Both the position numbers and the translations under genes were made by a program. DNA of 6,693 nucleotides from Beijerinckiaceae bacterium (GTDB lineage: Bacteria; Pseudomonadota; Alphaproteobacteria; Rhizobiales; Beijerinckiaceae). Below are positions 5,377 to 6,693 of this stretch, in pieces (positions within the stretch are counted from its first letter, which is position 1; each line of letters opens with the position of its first letter). The stretch spans positions 1 through 6,693 of the forward strand of contig CANCSY010000174.1 of NCBI GenBank assembly GCA_947380915.1, given 5' to 3'. A model generated the notes under the pieces. It worked only from the letters and a program-made list of their open reading frames with translations. It was not told the origin of the DNA and ran no database searches.

Positions 5377-6693
5377 TTACGCCACTTCGGATTGGGATCC
5401 CTCGCCACGGAAGCGGGCGCTGACCCGCCGCTCGAACCATCGCAGCCCCGCCACGATGACGACCAGCGGGGTGATCTGGATGACGCCCAGGGCGCAGACC
5501 GCGCCATAGCTGCCACCTTCCTCCCACATGGTCAGGCTGATGGTGCCCAGCACATGGGTGCCTGGCCCCACAAGGAAGACCGACGCCGAGAGTTCGCGCA
5601 CGGCGAGCACGAAGACATAGAGCCATGCTGCGATGATTATGGGGGCGAGCAGGGGCAAGAGGACCCTGATGAACATCTGGACGATTCCGGCGCCCGAGAC
5701 CGCCGCAGCCTCCTCCAGCTCCTTGTGGATCTGGGTGATGCCGCTGGTGGCGAAGCGCATGCCATAGGGCAGGTAGAGCGTCACATAGGCGATCAGCAGG
5801 ATCCAGATCGTGTTGTAGACCGGGATCGGCAGCATCAGATAGGCGAAGAGCACGCTCGCGCCGATGATGACGCTGGGGATGGCGATGGGGCTGAAGGCCA
5901 GGGCGTCCAGCACCCAGCCCCCGCGCGGGGCGGCGCGCTGCGTCACCCAGGCCGCAATGAAGGTGAGCAGGATCACCGAGGTCGCCGCCATGGCCCCCAG
6001 CATCACGCTCGTATGCACAGCCTCGATGAAGATCGGATAATGCAGCACGAAGCTGTAGTTCGAGAGGGTGAAGGGCGAGGTCGTCGCCATGAAGGGCGTC
6101 GCAAGGTTGCGGAAGAAGCTCTGCCAGATCAGCGTCAGCAGGGGCAGGCCCAGCGCCAGGACGAACATCAGCGACAGGCCGATGGTGACCGGCCAGCGCA
6201 TCCGCCCCAGCTCCAGCGGCACGGGCTTGTAGCCCTTGCCGGTGATGGTGGCGTAGGCCTCGGCGTTGCGGGTGGCGCGGCGGTAGAAGAAGACCGCCAG
6301 GACGCACATGCCCAGCAAGGACATGCTGAGCGCGCTGGCGACGCCGAATTCCGGCGTCGACTGGCTGGTGGCCCGCTGCACTTCGGTGGTGAAGACACTG
6401 ATGCGGGCGGGATTGCCGATCAGGCGAGGCACCTCGAAGGATTCGATGCCGCGCACGAAGAGCAGCAGGATCGTCGAAAGGATGGCCGGGCGCAGGATGG
6501 GCAGGGTGACGCGGAACAGGGTCTGGAGCGAGCGGGCGCCGGACATGGTCGCCGCCTCCTCCATGCGCACATCGAGCATGCGCAGGGCGGGGCCGAGCAG
6601 CAGATAGGCGAGGGGGAAATAGTGGGAGGACAGCGCCCAGATCATCCCCAGCATGGTGTAGATGTTCAGCAGCGGCTCCTTCGAGCCCGTGAA
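5377..6693 (-). CDS. ABC importer permease, two fused domains, Fe3+/thiamine type (5' end missing)
   Basis: This is the inner-membrane channel subunit of an ABC importer of the FbpB/AfuB/ThiP type, in which two permease domains are fused. 438 residues are in the window, open through the right edge; full members are roughly 500-600 residues, so the N-terminus lies outside. The ATG at 6654 is probably internal, because the residues before it (EPLLNIYT) fit the family. Both cytoplasmic EAA loops are intact: EEAATMSGARS to TLPIL at 45-67 and EEAAAVSGAGI to LLPLL at 327-349. Long hydrophobic helices lie around 66-81, 121-137, 168-190, 229-250, 266-288, 293-310, 350-367 and 399-417. The binding-protein and ATPase genes are not in view and should lie upstream (right). 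The family carries iron, but also thiamine, phosphonates and other anions. Next to ring-cleavage-type genes the cargo may be an organic acid; this is inference. Confidence 0.93.
   Translation of the reverse strand, partial: FTGSKEPLLNIYTMLGMIWALSSHYFPLAYLLLGPALRMLDVRMEEAATMSGARSLQTLFRVTLPILRPAILSTILLLFVRGIESFEVPRLIGNPARISVFTTEVQRATSQSTPEFGVASALSMSLLGMCVLAVFFYRRATRNAEAYATITGKGYKPVPLELGRMRWPVTIGLSLMFVLALGLPLLTLIWQSFFRNLATPFMATTSPFTLSNYSFVLHYPIFIEAVHTSVMLGAMAATSVILLTFIAAWVTQRAAPRGGWVLDALAFSPIAIPSVIIGASVLFAYLMLPIPVYNTIWILLIAYVTLYLPYGMRFATSGITQIHKELEEAAAVSGAGIVQMFIRVLLPLLAPIIIAAWLYVFVLAVRELSASVFLVGPGTHVLGTISLTMWEEGGSYGAVCALGVIQITPLVVIVAGLRWFERRVSARFRGEGSQSEVA

Noticed and set aside
4121..5509. 462-codon plus-strand frame across the YciI, VOC and permease genes
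   Set aside because: It is long only because GC-rich genes rarely have stops in this antisense frame. It spans three real genes and two gene boundaries, and no domain is visible.
5324..6307. 328-residue upstream extension of the VOC protein
   Set aside because: It is an out-of-frame reading of the permease gene rich in Arg/His/Pro. The ATG at 5323 has GGAGG 5 bases upstream and begins the VOC domain.

Overview
The window is GC-rich chromosomal DNA from an alphaproteobacterium, most likely a Hyphomicrobiales (Rhizobiales) relative. This rests on the composition, the style of the RimO and FAH proteins, and the short GC-rich CCCTCCCC/GGGGAGGG-type intergenic hairpins. No rRNA, tRNA, CRISPR array, transposase or phage gene is visible. 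The six genes are intact apart from the last, which is cut by the right edge.

Layout. (1) Bases 1-555 hold no convincing protein gene. They contain several hairpins and a possible leftward promoter at 429-459, so they could be an untranslated leader or small RNA, but this is unproven. (2) rimO (556-1899, minus) encodes the ribosomal protein S12 methylthiotransferase, a housekeeping enzyme. (3) The divergent spacer 1900-2065 carries two perfect 9-bp dyads; the second overlaps a possible promoter for the rightward gene. (4) A fumarylacetoacetate-hydrolase (FAH) superfamily enzyme lies at 2066-2980 (plus). (5) The convergent spacer 2981-3122 is packed with four successive hairpins; the last is a good terminator for leftward transcription. 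(6) A leftward gene string runs from the right edge down to 3123: a two-domain Fe3+/thiamine-type ABC permease (partial), a type I extradiol-dioxygenase-like VOC protein, a YciI-family protein, and a second, different FAH enzyme. The spacings are 53, 6 and 32 bases, so it reads as one operon ending at the terminator at 3073-3100.

How the genes may work together. Extradiol dioxygenases open catecholic rings to yield ring-fission products, and FAH-superfamily enzymes hydrolyse or hydrate such products. YCII-fold proteins include at least one dehydrochlorinase of an aromatic pathway (TftG). With an importer permease upstream, the simplest reading is a small uptake-and-degradation operon for an aromatic or otherwise ring-shaped carbon source. 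The second FAH gene, convergent and separately controlled, may serve the same or a neighbouring pathway. The substrate cannot be read from the sequence. The combination is the most interesting feature of the window.
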